Shown: positions 37,202 to 47,280, numbered from the stretch's first letter. The stretch is DNA of 64,000 bases from Legionella jamestowniensis (GCF_001467745.1 NZ_LNYG01000013.1:1053354-1117353), one strand, 5' to 3'. Notes: generated by a model not told the origin, from the sequence alone. Numbers and translations are program-made.

Positions 37202-38911
37202 GTGTCTCATAGCCTTCCGCTAATCACAACAATAGCTACAGCACTTGGGTTAGCATTAATTTTGGGCTTTATTGCGGTAAAACTGAATTTGCCCGCTCTT
37301 GTGGGTTATCTCTTGGCAGGGGTTTTCTTAGGCCCTTTCACACCGGGCTTTGTGGCTAATACTGAAATTGCAGCGGAGCTGGCGGAAATAGGAATTATGC
37401 TACTCATGTTTGGTGTGGGACTTCATTTTTCGCTGGGCAGTTTGCTTGCAGTACGTAAAGTTGCTTTGCCGGGAGCTTTAATTCAAATTGTTGTAGCCAC
37501 GCTGCTTGGTGCAGGCATGGCGATGATGTGGGGATGGGGATTAGGTGGGGCATTCGTATTTGGCCTGGCCTTATCCGTGGCCAGTACAGTGGTATTAATA
37601 AGGGCACTTGAATCTCAAGGAATACTGGATTCTATTAGCGGCCAAATTGCTGTAGGTTGGTTAATCGTTGAAGATTTGGCCATGATTCTTGTTTTAGTCT
37701 TCTTGCCTTTGCTACCTGATTGGATGAGAGCTAGTGCAAGCTTAGGACAGGAAAGCCTCTGGCTAATTTTGGCTATCACTCTATTAAAGATCACAGCCTT
37801 TATAGTACTAATACTATTTGTTGGACGTTGGGTATTTCCCCGATTATTATGGCAAATAGCACGCACTGGCTCCCGGGAGCTGTTTACTTTATGCGTTATT
37901 GCTGCTGCAGTATGTATTGCTTATATCGCTTCCCAATTATTCGGAATGTCTTTTGCCCTGGGCGCATTTTTTGCCGGGGTAATCATGAGGGAGTCCAAAT
38001 TCAGTCAGCGTGCAGCCGAAGAATCGTTACCGTTTCGTGATGCCTTTGCTGTCTTGTTTTTTGTCTCAGTAGGGATGTTGTTTAATCCTCTTATTCTTAT
38101 TAACCAGCCACTTAAAGTTTTAGCAGTCGTAAGTATTATTGTTGTTGGTAAGTCAATTGTTGCTGCTATTTTGGTGCTTGCGTTACGATATTCACTCTAT
38201 TCCGCACTGCTTATTTCGGCAAGTCTGGCGCAAATCGGTGAGTTCTCATTTATCCTCGCTGGCCTTGGCGTTAATCTGGGCTTATTACCCCGGGAAGGCC
38301 AGGAATTAATCCTTGCGGGCGCTTTAATATCAATTGCCATGAATCCACTACTCTTTAAGGTAATCAAGCCTTTTCAACACTGGATAGGCTCCAAATCAAC
38401 ATGGATGCAACATTTTGCACGCAAGGAAGATCCTTTAAGTGAATTGCCAATCGCTACCAAAGAAGAATATTTATCTAAACAAATTATTTTAATTGGATAT
38501 GGGCGCATAGGACACCATATTGGTCAAGCACTCTTGCAACAAAAACTACCTTTTGTCGTTGTTGAGCAAAATCGTGGACTGGTCGAACAGTTAAGAAAGA
38601 AAAAATTGGCCGCTGTTTTCGGTGATGCATCTGAATCCAGTGTTTTGATACAGGCACACATTGCACGGGCAGGAATGTTGATTATCACTCACTCTGACCT
38701 CTTTAACACAAGGCAAATAATGAGTATTGCACGTGCGCTTAACCCTAAGATTGAAGCAGCCATTCACGTTAACAATGAAGAGGAGGTTAAGTTACTTAAA
38801 AAAGAAATGGATGGGATGTTTTTTTACTCTGAAAAAGAATTGGCTAAAAATATAAGTCATTTCATTTTTACGCGCTATGGGTTAAGCTTACCTGAAGGCA
38901 TGGACAAATAA
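37202..38911 (+). CDS. CPA2-type cation/proton antiporter (YbaL/RosB-like) with TrkA-N domain
   Basis: Second Kef-like antiporter in the window, 569 residues, here with an intact N-terminus. About 12 membrane helices (LVGYLLAGVFLGPFTPG; FGVGLHFSLGSLLAV) are followed by a TrkA-N domain starting QIILIGYGRIGHHIG. It lacks the extra C-terminal TrkA-C tail seen in the other copy. The start is GTG 37202, two bases after the GNAT stop, with GGGAG close upstream, so it belongs to the argD-GNAT-antiporter run. Ion specificity is unknown. Confidence 0.88.
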   Translation: MSHSLPLITTIATALGLALILGFIAVKLNLPALVGYLLAGVFLGPFTPGFVANTEIAAELAEIGIMLLMFGVGLHFSLGSLLAVRKVALPGALIQIVVATLLGAGMAMMWGWGLGGAFVFGLALSVASTVVLIRALESQGILDSISGQIAVGWLIVEDLAMILVLVFLPLLPDWMRASASLGQESLWLILAITLLKITAFIVLILFVGRWVFPRLLWQIARTGSRELFTLCVIAAAVCIAYIASQLFGMSFALGAFFAGVIMRESKFSQRAAEESLPFRDAFAVLFFVSVGMLFNPLILINQPLKVLAVVSIIVVGKSIVAAILVLALRYSLYSALLISASLAQIGEFSFILAGLGVNLGLLPREGQELILAGALISIAMNPLLFKVIKPFQHWIGSKSTWMQHFARKEDPLSELPIATKEEYLSKQIILIGYGRIGHHIGQALLQQKLPFVVVEQNRGLVEQLRKKKLAAVFGDASESSVLIQAHIARAGMLIITHSDLFNTRQIMSIARALNPKIEAAIHVNNEEEVKLLKKEMDGMFFYSEKELAKNISHFIFTRYGLSLPEGMDK

Positions 38912-39032
38912 AGTATAAAGTACAATCCCTGTCGCTTCCAATGCAATCCCTTGTCAATTTGACAATTAACCAACTAGCGCAGAGGCATTATAGTGCTTAC
39001 TTCACGGTTTTAATATACGTAAAATTACCCAT

Positions 39033-39779
39033 TTATTGCTGTACCCGGCGTTGTCGTACGACTTCATACAAACAAACACCCGTCGCAACCGATACATTTA
39101 AACTCTCTACACTACCTAACATAGGCAAGGCAAACAAGCCATCGCAATGCTCTCGGGTCAAACGTCGCAAACCTTCCCCCTCTGCCCCCATAACAAGAGC
39201 AAGTGAAGTTTTACAATCAAGGGTATAAATACTCTCCGTCGCCTCTCCAGCAGCGCCATAAACCCAAACACCTTCCTGTTTGATAATTTCCATAGCCCTA
39301 ACCAGATTTGTCACACGCACTACAGGGATTGATTCTGTTGCCCCACAGGCAACTTTGGTTACTACTGGTGTAATGCCGGCGTTTTTATCTTTGGGAATAA
39401 TCACAAAATCAACACCTGTTGCATCGGCTGTGCGTAAACAAGCACCAAGATTGTGAGGATCGGTAATACCATCAAGAATTAAAACAAGGAATGGTTTTTT
39501 AGCATTTGCCAACAAACTCAGCAGATCATTTTCATTATATTGGGGTAAATTTCCAGCACTGGCAACAATTCCCTGATGCGTAAATTCAGCAAAACGTTGA
39601 TGCATTTTTTGCACCGTTAGCCTTTCGATAGGAATCCCTTTCTGCTCTGCCAAATCAAGAAGCATTTGCAATTTTTTATCCAACCGCTCCTGGCTAACGT
39701 ATAATTTTTTAGTGGGGCGATGAGGATTTACTAATAAAGCATGAACAGCATGTAAACCAAATACAAAATGTTCACTCAT
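39033..39779 (-). CDS. rlmB: 23S rRNA (guanosine-2'-O-)-methyltransferase RlmB
   Basis: A SpoU/TrmH-family enzyme of 248 residues that methylates the ribose of G2251 in 23S rRNA. The N-terminal substrate-binding domain (HFVFGLHAVHALLV) is followed by the knotted catalytic domain with LDGITDPHNLGACLRTADATGV (motif 1 with Asn/Arg), LVMGAEGEGLRRL (motif 2) and LPMLGSVESLNVSVATGV (motif 3). ATG 39779 overlaps the rnr stop by 8 bases, a coupling of rnr and rlmB that is also common in other Gammaproteobacteria. Confidence 0.95.
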   Translation of the reverse strand: MSEHFVFGLHAVHALLVNPHRPTKKLYVSQERLDKKLQMLLDLAEQKGIPIERLTVQKMHQRFAEFTHQGIVASAGNLPQYNENDLLSLLANAKKPFLVLILDGITDPHNLGACLRTADATGVDFVIIPKDKNAGITPVVTKVACGATESIPVVRVTNLVRAMEIIKQEGVWVYGAAGEATESIYTLDCKTSLALVMGAEGEGLRRLTREHCDGLFALPMLGSVESLNVSVATGVCLYEVVRQRRVQQ

Positions 39780-41961
39780 GCTTAGTCTCATTTTCTACAG
39801 GCTCAAAATCAATTTTACGTTCATCAAGATCTACCCGGGCTACCATAACGGTCATCTTATCTCCCAAGCGGTAAACCTGACCACTACGTTCCCCGACAAG
39901 GCGGTGTTTGGTCGCATCGAATGCATAATAATCATTTCGAAGCGAAGTAATATGCACCAGTCCTTCTACATAAATATCATTTAATTCCACAAAAATTCCA
40001 AAACCAGTCACTGCAGAAATGGTCCCTTGAAATACTTGCCCCAATTTATCCTGCATGTATTCACATTTAAGCCAGGAAACCACTTCACGTGTTGCTTCAT
40101 CAGCACGCCTCTCAGCGGCAGAGCAATGTTTGCCTAAACGATTCATCTCTTCCTCGGTGTAAGCAAATTCACCCACCTCCTGCTGGTCAATGAGATGTCC
40201 TATCGCCCGATGGATTAATAAGTCAGGATAACGACGGATAGGTGAAGTAAAATGAGTATACGCAGGGTAGGCAAGGCCAAAATGACCATCATTTTCTTCC
40301 ACATACTGGGCTTGTTTTAACGAGCGTAACATGACCGTTTCAATAAGATGTTTTTCGGGTCTATTTTCTATCTCAGCCATCGTTTTTCGAAAATCTTTAG
40401 GGTGAGGTTTTTTACCACCACCAAGCCTTAACCCCAGCTCACCAAGAAAAAGTCTCAGCGCATTGATTTTTTCCTCATCAGGCAAGGAGTGAACACGATA
40501 GAGGGTGGGGATGCTAGCTCGTTCTAAAAAGCGTGCAGTCGCCACATTTGCAGCCAGCATACATTCTTCTATCAGACGATGGGCATCATTACGAATAACA
40601 GGTTTAATACGTTTAATTTTCCTATTTTCATCAAATTCAATACATGTTTCTGTTGTATCAAAGTCAATAGCACCACGATCCTTCCGTGCTTTTAATAAGA
40701 CGTTAAATAGACCATACAGTGAGTCTAGCGCCGACCATAATGCTTCATCAATACCGCTTTGTTGTTTATTTTCCAGCCATTGCCCCACTTTGGTATAGGT
40801 GAGACGAGCATGGGAATGAAAGACAGCTCGATAAAACCGTGAGCGTGTTATTTTACCTTCTTCGGAGATTGCCATTTCTGCCACCATGCATAATCTGTCC
40901 ACATGGGGATTTAATGAACAAATGCCATTGGATAAAGCTTCTGGTAGCATAGGCACCACCTGGCCAGGAAAATAAACAGAATTGCCTCGTTTTGCTGCTT
41001 CCTTATCCAAAGCAGAATCTTTTTTAACATAATGACTTACATCAGCTATAGCCACATAGAGTTGATAGCCCCCCTTAGGTTTTTGGTAGCAATAAACTGC
41101 ATCATCAAAGTCCTTTGCGTCTTCCCCATCGATGGTCACAAAAGGCAAACTCCTCAAATCCGTTCGACCCACCAATTCTTTTTCATCCACATGCTGTGGG
41201 ATTTTGGCAACTTCCGTCAATACTTCTTCGGGCCACTGGGAGGGAATGCCATGTGCAAAAATAGCAACGTCAATTTCCATTCCAGGTGCCATATGGTCAC
41301 CCAAAATATGAATTATTTTACCAATAGCTTGGTTACGTTTTGTTGGGAAAGCGACTATTTCGGCCAAAACCATTTGGCCATTTTTGGCATCTGCGGCAAA
41401 TTCCAATGGGACAGAAATGTCATGCAACAACCGCTTATTGTCCGGAATTACAAAGCCTACTCCATGCTCTGTAAAAAAGCGGCCAACAACACTTTGATTG
41501 GCATGCTCTAATACCTCATGAATTTTACCTTCTGCTCTACCGCGTCGATCAACGCCTGTCTGATAGGCCAGGACCAAGTCGCCATGCATTACAGTTTGCA
41601 TTTCCTTAGCCGACAAAACCATGTCTTCATCACCATCCTCCGGAATAAAAAAGCCAAAACCATCCGGATGTCCCTGCACAGTGCCACGTTGTAGATTAAT
41701 GCGTTTTAGCAAGCAAAAGCGACCTCTACGGTCTTGCATAATTTGCCCGTCACGTACCATGGCTTTCAGACGAAATCCCAATGCTTCTTGTTCGGTTACA
41801 TCCTCTATTTCAAGCTTGTTAATTAATTGATTACGGGACATTGGACGCCCGAATTCATCCAATACCTGCATGATTAACTCACGGCTTGGGATTGGAGTCG
41901 CGTATTTCTCTTTTTCCCTCTTATAAAAAGGATCCTTGGGTTTTTTACTCACATTCACCAC
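39772..41961 (-). CDS. rnr: Ribonuclease R
   Basis: A processive 3'-5' exoribonuclease of the RNB family, 729 residues, degrading structured RNA. Order: N-terminal winged-helix region (PSRELIMQVLDEFGRPMSRNQL), cold-shock domains (RGTVQGHPDGFGFFIPEDG), the RNB catalytic domain with TIDGEDAKDFDDAVY (metal-binding Asp cluster) and HFTSPIRRYPDLLIHRAI, and the S1 domain VFQGTISAVTGFGIFVELNDIYVEGLVHI. The usual Lys-rich tail is short here. It is the first gene of the rnr-rlmB operon. Confidence 0.96.
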   Translation of the reverse strand: MVNVSKKPKDPFYKREKEKYATPIPSRELIMQVLDEFGRPMSRNQLINKLEIEDVTEQEALGFRLKAMVRDGQIMQDRRGRFCLLKRINLQRGTVQGHPDGFGFFIPEDGDEDMVLSAKEMQTVMHGDLVLAYQTGVDRRGRAEGKIHEVLEHANQSVVGRFFTEHGVGFVIPDNKRLLHDISVPLEFAADAKNGQMVLAEIVAFPTKRNQAIGKIIHILGDHMAPGMEIDVAIFAHGIPSQWPEEVLTEVAKIPQHVDEKELVGRTDLRSLPFVTIDGEDAKDFDDAVYCYQKPKGGYQLYVAIADVSHYVKKDSALDKEAAKRGNSVYFPGQVVPMLPEALSNGICSLNPHVDRLCMVAEMAISEEGKITRSRFYRAVFHSHARLTYTKVGQWLENKQQSGIDEALWSALDSLYGLFNVLLKARKDRGAIDFDTTETCIEFDENRKIKRIKPVIRNDAHRLIEECMLAANVATARFLERASIPTLYRVHSLPDEEKINALRLFLGELGLRLGGGKKPHPKDFRKTMAEIENRPEKHLIETVMLRSLKQAQYVEENDGHFGLAYPAYTHFTSPIRRYPDLLIHRAIGHLIDQQEVGEFAYTEEEMNRLGKHCSAAERRADEATREVVSWLKCEYMQDKLGQVFQGTISAVTGFGIFVELNDIYVEGLVHITSLRNDYYAFDATKHRLVGERSGQVYRLGDKMTVMVARVDLDERKIDFEPVENETKHE

Positions 41962-41994
41962 ATTGTTTTAATATTATTATTAACAGTCTATCAC

Positions 41995-42459
41995 TTATTC
42001 TAAGTCAGGTAATCCAAAACCTCGCCCCCCTAAGTGTTCTGTTAGTGCCGACAAGCTCATATCCTCAGCAGCCCAAAATGTTCCGGAAGACTGCGACGGC
42101 ATGGTTACAGCAGGCCAGCGACAAACGGATATGACACCCATACAAGGTACCTGCTGTTCATGACCTGGTTTTGATTCAATACAACTTAATTCAAACGATT
42201 CTTTATCCAGAGCCAAAGCTGACCAATTACCTGCTTGCAAACGACTGCTCCAACCTGCACTGGCACTTGGGTCAGAAACAGGGTGGGTAATCCACAAATC
42301 AGTATTTGATAGATTATGAATCATCACCAACACCGGCTTTTCTGTAGATAGCATCGCGGATTCTTTTACCGAAATTGGCTTACACGAAGCAGGGATAGTC
42401 ATTTCGGCATTCGCCAAAGTAAAATACAACAATGCTAATAAGCTTACTATAAACTTCAT
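41995..42459 (-). CDS. Small exported hypothetical protein
   Basis: Function not recognised. The 154-residue protein has a clear signal peptide (MKFIVSLLALLYFTLANA) and a mature domain with four Cys (CKPIS, CIESK, CMGVISVCRW), which could form disulfides in the periplasm. Segments such as VLVMIHNLSNTDLWITHPV look like beta-sandwich strands. It follows rnr closely upstream on the same strand, with only 33 bases between them. Shine-Dalgarno GGAGGAAATAA precedes the start. Confidence 0.65.
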   Translation of the reverse strand: MKFIVSLLALLYFTLANAEMTIPASCKPISVKESAMLSTEKPVLVMIHNLSNTDLWITHPVSDPSASAGWSSRLQAGNWSALALDKESFELSCIESKPGHEQQVPCMGVISVCRWPAVTMPSQSSGTFWAAEDMSLSALTEHLGGRGFGLPDLE

Positions 42460-42551
42460 TTATTTCCTCCATCAAGAAAAATTGCTCAAAAGCTAACTTG
42501 GCAACCCCTGTTAAGTAAAGTACTCTGTAATAAAAAAATTAAGGATTGTAA

Positions 42552-43316
42552 ATGAAAGGATTCATTTTATTCATTGCCCTTCTATTTTTTCCAGCTTTAA
42601 ATGCAAAAACTTTGGTAATCGGCGCCTTAATTTATGAACCACCCTTTGAAATGCCAGCCGATAAGAAGAACCACTTCTTTGGCTTTGATATCGATTTAAT
42701 GAATGAAATCTGTAAACGAATCGATGCAGAGTGTCAATTTAAAGGATTAACCTTTGTGCAATTATTTGAGCAATTATTAGAGGGAAAAATTGATTTGGCA
42801 GTGGGTTCCATTTCCATCACCCCCGCAAGGGAAGAGTTATTTTTGTTCAGTTTACCCTATCTTGCCAGTAATGGCCAATATATTGCTTATAACAACTCTT
42901 CTATTAATTCTATCGATGATATTCGTCATAAAAAAGTGGGCATAGAAAAAGGGACGGTCTTTAAGGTGGTTACATTGGAAAAATTTGATGGTGATGTTCA
43001 AATTATTGAATATCCAACACTCCCTGAGGTTTTTCAAGCCCTGGTAAATGGCAACATTGATATTTTAATGGCTGATAAAGAAACAGCGGAGTATTGGATA
43101 GCGAATAGCCCACGACAATTTAAGCTCATAGGCAAACCTATCCCCATTGGAACCGGTTATGGGATAATGGCTAATAAGAAATCGCAAAGTTTAGTGCAGC
43201 AAATAAATAAAGCACTGACTGATATGGAAGACGATGGTACTTATTTAAAACTCTATCAAAGTTATTTTGCCCCCATGTCTGAACTGGAAAAGAAAAAAAA
43301 TACCCAAGCGGCTTAA
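42552..43316 (+). CDS. Periplasmic amino-acid-type solute-binding protein
   Basis: A 254-residue extracellular solute-binding protein (family 3). After a signal peptide (ending LNA) it shows KTLVIGALIYEPPFE, FFGFDIDLMNEICKRI (the family signature helix), AVGSISITPAREELFLFSLPY and KKVGIEKGTV. The fold resembles ArtJ/HisJ-type binding proteins for basic amino acids. No ABC permease or ATPase gene is adjacent, so it either works with a transporter elsewhere or acts as a sensor. Shine-Dalgarno AAGGA precedes the ATG. Confidence 0.85.
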   Translation: MKGFILFIALLFFPALNAKTLVIGALIYEPPFEMPADKKNHFFGFDIDLMNEICKRIDAECQFKGLTFVQLFEQLLEGKIDLAVGSISITPAREELFLFSLPYLASNGQYIAYNNSSINSIDDIRHKKVGIEKGTVFKVVTLEKFDGDVQIIEYPTLPEVFQALVNGNIDILMADKETAEYWIANSPRQFKLIGKPIPIGTGYGIMANKKSQSLVQQINKALTDMEDDGTYLKLYQSYFAPMSELEKKKNTQAA

Positions 43317-43402
43317 ATGAATAAATCACCTGAAGATATGACAATAGCCACCAAAATGACATAAAATTTAAGCAACGAAGTTAGATTGCTTGTTGATTCA
43401 TT

Positions 43403-44482
43403 ATGGAAATAGATTCTAAGACCAAACCTCGCAAAATTATTCATGTGGATATGGACTGCTTTTATGCGGGCATTGAAATCCGTGATAATCCCTCTTTAGC
43501 TACAAAACCGGTTGCAGTAGGTGGGGCTTCAAACCAGCGCGGCGTGCTTTGCACCTGCAATTACATTGCCAGGCAATACGGTGTCCGTTCAGCAATGCCC
43601 ACTGCCATTGCTTACCGTCATTGTCCGGACTTGATCGTATTACCAGTTAATATGCCCAAATATCGTCAAATATCAGAATCGATTCATCGGATATTCAAAG
43701 AATTTACCGAGTTGGTTGAACCATTAGCCCTGGATGAAGCGTTTCTTGATGTGAGTGAGTCCTCGCTTTACCGTGGCAGCGCTACCTGGATAGCAGAAGC
43801 TATTCGTAACAAGATTTGGCAGAAAGAGCAATTAACCGCTTCTGCCGGTGTAGCTCCTAATAAATTTTTGGCTAAAATTGCTTCCGGTTGGAATAAGCCC
43901 AATGGTGTATTTGTGATTCGTCCCGAACAGATTTTATCCTTTGTTAGCCAACTTCCGGTTACCAAACTGTTTGGTGTAGGCAAGGTTACTGCAAAAAAAT
44001 TACAGCATATGAATTTGCATACAGGTGCCGATTTACAAAGATTATCTTTGCCCACATTGATTAATCACTTTGGTAAATTAGGTGAAAACCTTTATTACCA
44101 ATCACGTGGAATTGACAATAGGCCAGTACAACCTAATAGAGAACGTAAATCGCTTAGCGTAGAAACAACTCTGCTTGAAAATATTAATAATGTTGAATTA
44201 GCCACTGCCATTATCACGGAACTTTATGACAAGTTATTAAAACGCATACGACTCTTAACCCCTGATTTAGACATTAAAAATCAATATATCAAAATAAAAT
44301 TTCATGATTTTAAATTAGCTACTGCAGAAGTAAAAAGCACTAAACCTGAATTAGACAAATTTTATAATCTTTTTTATAAAATAAGAAATGAAACCACCAA
44401 ATCCATTCGTTTACTTGGACTTGGCGTACATTTTTCTTCAAATAATAAGTCCGTTTCTTTTATTCAACAGTCTTTATTTTAG
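43403..44482 (+). CDS. dinB: DNA polymerase IV (Y family)
   Basis: Error-prone translesion polymerase of 359 residues. Visible: IIHVDMDCFYAGIEI (first catalytic Asp), YIARQYGVRSAMP, LDEAFLDVSES (SxDE-like second metal motif), SAGVAPNKFLAKIASG and the little-finger region ending in IQQSLF, which resembles a beta-clamp binding motif at the C-terminus. The ATG 43403 has only a weak Shine-Dalgarno. Together with umuDC further right the window carries two Y-family polymerases. Confidence 0.94.
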   Translation: MEIDSKTKPRKIIHVDMDCFYAGIEIRDNPSLATKPVAVGGASNQRGVLCTCNYIARQYGVRSAMPTAIAYRHCPDLIVLPVNMPKYRQISESIHRIFKEFTELVEPLALDEAFLDVSESSLYRGSATWIAEAIRNKIWQKEQLTASAGVAPNKFLAKIASGWNKPNGVFVIRPEQILSFVSQLPVTKLFGVGKVTAKKLQHMNLHTGADLQRLSLPTLINHFGKLGENLYYQSRGIDNRPVQPNRERKSLSVETTLLENINNVELATAIITELYDKLLKRIRLLTPDLDIKNQYIKIKFHDFKLATAEVKSTKPELDKFYNLFYKIRNETTKSIRLLGLGVHFSSNNKSVSFIQQSLF

Positions 44483-44615
44483 GTTCAAGGCAAGCAACGG
44501 GAAAAAAATTTATAGAGTTCGTAGTGCACATGCAGGGGAGCCTTCAACCGAAACTTGATCCCTAATTGAGGGATTCCTGTCTGGTTCGGATGAGGATAAT
44601 TTGATTCAGATTAAA

Positions 44616-44644
44616 TTGCCGGCTTTAGTATCAGGCATTATACT
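44616..44644 (+). promoter_or_regulatory. Candidate sigma70 promoter for the DUF4254 gene
   Basis: TTGCCG at 44616-44621, a 17-base spacer, and TATACT at 44639-44644, 18 bases before the ATG at 44662. Transcription would start near 44651, giving an unusually short leader. No strong Shine-Dalgarno is visible. Confidence 0.5.
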
Positions 44645-44661
44645 ATAGAGTTTTTTACTTA

Positions 44662-45261
44662 ATGACTCAAAATATGATTGAATTACAAGTTTCTAAAATT
44701 GCCAAATTGCACGAAGACAGCATCATCCAGTGGAAAGCAAAGGACATCCTTTTAAGTCAAACCGGTTTTATGGCTTTAGTTGAAGAAAACCATGCTTTTA
44801 ATTATCGTTTATGGCATGCCGAGGATAGAGCCAGACGAGAGGATATGGGCTTTGAATATGTCTATCGTGCAAAACGTGAAATCGACCATTGTAATCAACA
44901 ACGAAATAATCGCATGGAAGCCATGGACGAATGGTTATTCACAGAATTACAACCGGCAGAGCCTTCAGAATGCCCGGTACACTCTGAAACACCGGGGATG
45001 ATAATCGATCGCTTGTCCATTCTTGCACTTAAAGCTTACCATATGGAGTTGCAAACTCACCGTGAAGGGGCGGATGAACTTCATCAGCAAAATTGTCAAC
45101 GAAAATGGCAAACCATCCTGGAGCAACAAAATCAATTATTGATTTGTTTGAAAGAATTACTTACACAAATCACCCAACGCAAACGCACGTTTCGAATCTA
45201 CCACCAATTCAAAATGTATAATGATCCCAATTTAAATCCAGAACTTTATCAGCAAAAATGA
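44662..45261 (+). CDS. DUF4254 domain-containing protein
   Basis: A 199-residue cytoplasmic protein of the DUF4254 family, whose members often sit next to glycosyltransferase or lipopolysaccharide genes and have no proven function. The diagnostic segment is ETPGMIIDRLSILALKAYHMEL (residues about 112-133), preceded by the all-helical LWHAEDRARREDMGFEYV and NNRMEAMDEWL. There is no membrane segment. The stop codon ends exactly where the stop codon of the convergent 672-residue gene begins, with no base between them. Confidence 0.85.
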   Translation: MTQNMIELQVSKIAKLHEDSIIQWKAKDILLSQTGFMALVEENHAFNYRLWHAEDRARREDMGFEYVYRAKREIDHCNQQRNNRMEAMDEWLFTELQPAEPSECPVHSETPGMIIDRLSILALKAYHMELQTHREGADELHQQNCQRKWQTILEQQNQLLICLKELLTQITQRKRTFRIYHQFKMYNDPNLNPELYQQK

Positions 45262-47280
45262 TTACCAATATTCAGATGTCAAAGCTTTAGGAGGTTCTTT
45301 ATGGGGTTGCTCTAAGCCACGTAATTGTGGTGCACTATGGGTACGACGTAGCTGAGCTTTGGGGTTCGAAAAAAATCCATACATGGATTGTGTTTTTTCT
45401 GTCGGTTTAGAACGACGTTGGAGGGTAATTTGATGACTGGGGGTAATGTCTGGGGTTCTATTATTATTGGTAGGCTTGAATGTGATGTCTTGAATCGTTC
45501 TATTAGAATCAGTTATTGAAGAACTATTTTTATCCGAGGAATCAGAAGACAATTGGCGATTACAATCTGATTCCCCTATAGGCGAGGTGGTTACAGTCCC
45601 TCCTGTTTCACTGGCATTGACAGTTGAGGGCACACTATCAATGGGGTCTTTACCAAACCCGCGTGCTTGGGCTCTTAAGGCTAACGCTGTACCATGCACC
45701 AAGGCACTTAAGACAGTGAGTCCCAACATAATGGGTGTATCATGATAATGACCATCTGCACCGCGTTCCTGAAAACTATTCATGGTAAAATCAACTGCCT
45801 TTGATCCTTTGCCTAACCCTGAGAAAAATGAGCGCACCACCTCAAACCATTCCTGGAAGAAAAACTGTGGGGAAGGGTCCACAGCCATGCCGTCGGTGAT
45901 GGCGGTTTTAATTTTTTCTGGTTTTAATTCAGCGATTTTTTCTTTTATGCGATCTTTCGATTGTTTAAGTAATGTTAATATTTCATTTAAATTTTGGTCA
46001 TGCGGATTATTAATTGTTTCTACTTCTTGCTTAATTTGGTGTCGATGGGCATGAATAAGGGAGTGCGCTGTAAACGCAATTAAAAGTCCCATGCCCATGC
46101 AAATGCAGGTAATAAGTAGTGCCGGAGGAAAGCTTGCAGAAGCCAAAACTATAATTGTCGCCACAGCAAATATTAAACTTGCAAGTGCTCCATAAGCTGC
46201 CAAACCATTTTTCATCCCTGCTAATAAAGCAGACGAGTAAGAAAGCGTGGATAATTCGCGCAGGTATGCCCGCTTTTTTTCAAACGCGTCTCGCAGAGAG
46301 GTGATGTCTTCGAATAACTCTAGCTGCCCTTGGTAGCTAATAGTTCCACCTGATTGCACGAGCTTAAGAAACTTGGTTTCCAATTCTTTCCCGCATAAGG
46401 CCAAATCTATTTTGGCTTGCGTAATCACCAAGCGACGTTGAAAATCGTATTCCTCATAAACGCGTGTAGCAATACACGCTATAAAATAAATGGCACAAAA
46501 TACGGTCATTGCTAAAAATACTGGTGGTGCCAAAGCACATAATGATAAGACGCCTACATAAAGATAAAGTCCATCCACAATGCCACCATAGGCTGCAGAA
46601 AGCAGCATTTGGCGTCTTAGGGCCATTGATTGACGTTTTATGTCGTCGCGCTTTTCCTCTATTTCTGCCAGAGATAAGATGTCGGAATTTTTAATTTGCT
46701 CCAGTAATCTTGCATTGGCTTTCATCATGTCTTTACGAGTATTGACGTGATAGCGAAACCACATTCGATTTGCCGCAGATAGAACCCCAAGCAGTAAACC
46801 CGCGGGGACAATCATAAAATTTAAGTTTTGTCCGCCAATGAGATTAATAACTTGTGCTGCGCTGCGAAATCCTTTGTAAGCATTTTTTAATCCTTTCATG
46901 GTGTCGCGGCAATAAGGCCACACGGTAGCTAAAAAACTCTTGAATTTATTGGCATCATCATCTTTAAAATGATTGGCAAGCATTGCGAAGACGACTAAAG
47001 TAACTGTGCTTGTGGCTGCTGCAGCGATGCCTTCTGGAGTGAGCATCCATTCATGCATGAGATCAGAGGTTGAGAGGTTGCCATTCCCATAAAGCAAGTC
47101 AAAGGTGTACTTAATCATGCTATAAGAAAGGCTCAAACCGTCCAGCGCCCCAAACATGGCGTAAACAATTCGAAGTTCATGCAATCGTTTTGCAATCAAT
47201 CGACTTTGAGCATCCATTCTCCCGGCAATTAGATAAATTGAACTAGATTCGGAATTTTCAGGGGTAAGCTCGGTCGTCAT
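45262..47280 (-). CDS. Large polytopic membrane protein, effector-like, unknown function
   Basis: I do not recognise a known domain. The 672-residue protein has several pairs of hydrophobic helices (for example GIAAAATSTVTLVVFAML, LNFMIVPAGLLLGVLSAA, ALAPPVFLAMTVFCAIYF, LASLIFAVATIIVLASASF, PALLITCICMGMGLLIAF), separated by charged coiled-coil-like stretches. The C-terminal 150 residues are hydrophilic, Ser/Thr- and Arg-rich (SDSSDKNSSSITDSN; RRTHSAPQLRG). No signal peptide. This alternation of membrane helices and coiled coil with a disordered tail is common among Legionella membrane effectors, but that call is inference. Confidence 0.6.
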   Translation of the reverse strand: MTTELTPENSESSSIYLIAGRMDAQSRLIAKRLHELRIVYAMFGALDGLSLSYSMIKYTFDLLYGNGNLSTSDLMHEWMLTPEGIAAAATSTVTLVVFAMLANHFKDDDANKFKSFLATVWPYCRDTMKGLKNAYKGFRSAAQVINLIGGQNLNFMIVPAGLLLGVLSAANRMWFRYHVNTRKDMMKANARLLEQIKNSDILSLAEIEEKRDDIKRQSMALRRQMLLSAAYGGIVDGLYLYVGVLSLCALAPPVFLAMTVFCAIYFIACIATRVYEEYDFQRRLVITQAKIDLALCGKELETKFLKLVQSGGTISYQGQLELFEDITSLRDAFEKKRAYLRELSTLSYSSALLAGMKNGLAAYGALASLIFAVATIIVLASASFPPALLITCICMGMGLLIAFTAHSLIHAHRHQIKQEVETINNPHDQNLNEILTLLKQSKDRIKEKIAELKPEKIKTAITDGMAVDPSPQFFFQEWFEVVRSFFSGLGKGSKAVDFTMNSFQERGADGHYHDTPIMLGLTVLSALVHGTALALRAQARGFGKDPIDSVPSTVNASETGGTVTTSPIGESDCNRQLSSDSSDKNSSSITDSNRTIQDITFKPTNNNRTPDITPSHQITLQRRSKPTEKTQSMYGFFSNPKAQLRRTHSAPQLRGLEQPHKEPPKALTSEYW

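Noticed and set aside
41032-41511. 159-codon plus-strand frame opposite rnr
   Set aside because: Antisense shadow of a well-supported RNase R gene.
44483-44661. tRNA or small RNA between dinB and the DUF4254 gene
   Set aside because: No cloverleaf or terminator hairpin could be formed by eye; only a promoter is supported.
45262-45600. E-block type IV signal at the end of the 672-residue protein
   Set aside because: The tail is Ser/Thr/Arg-rich and lacks the Glu cluster expected for that signal.
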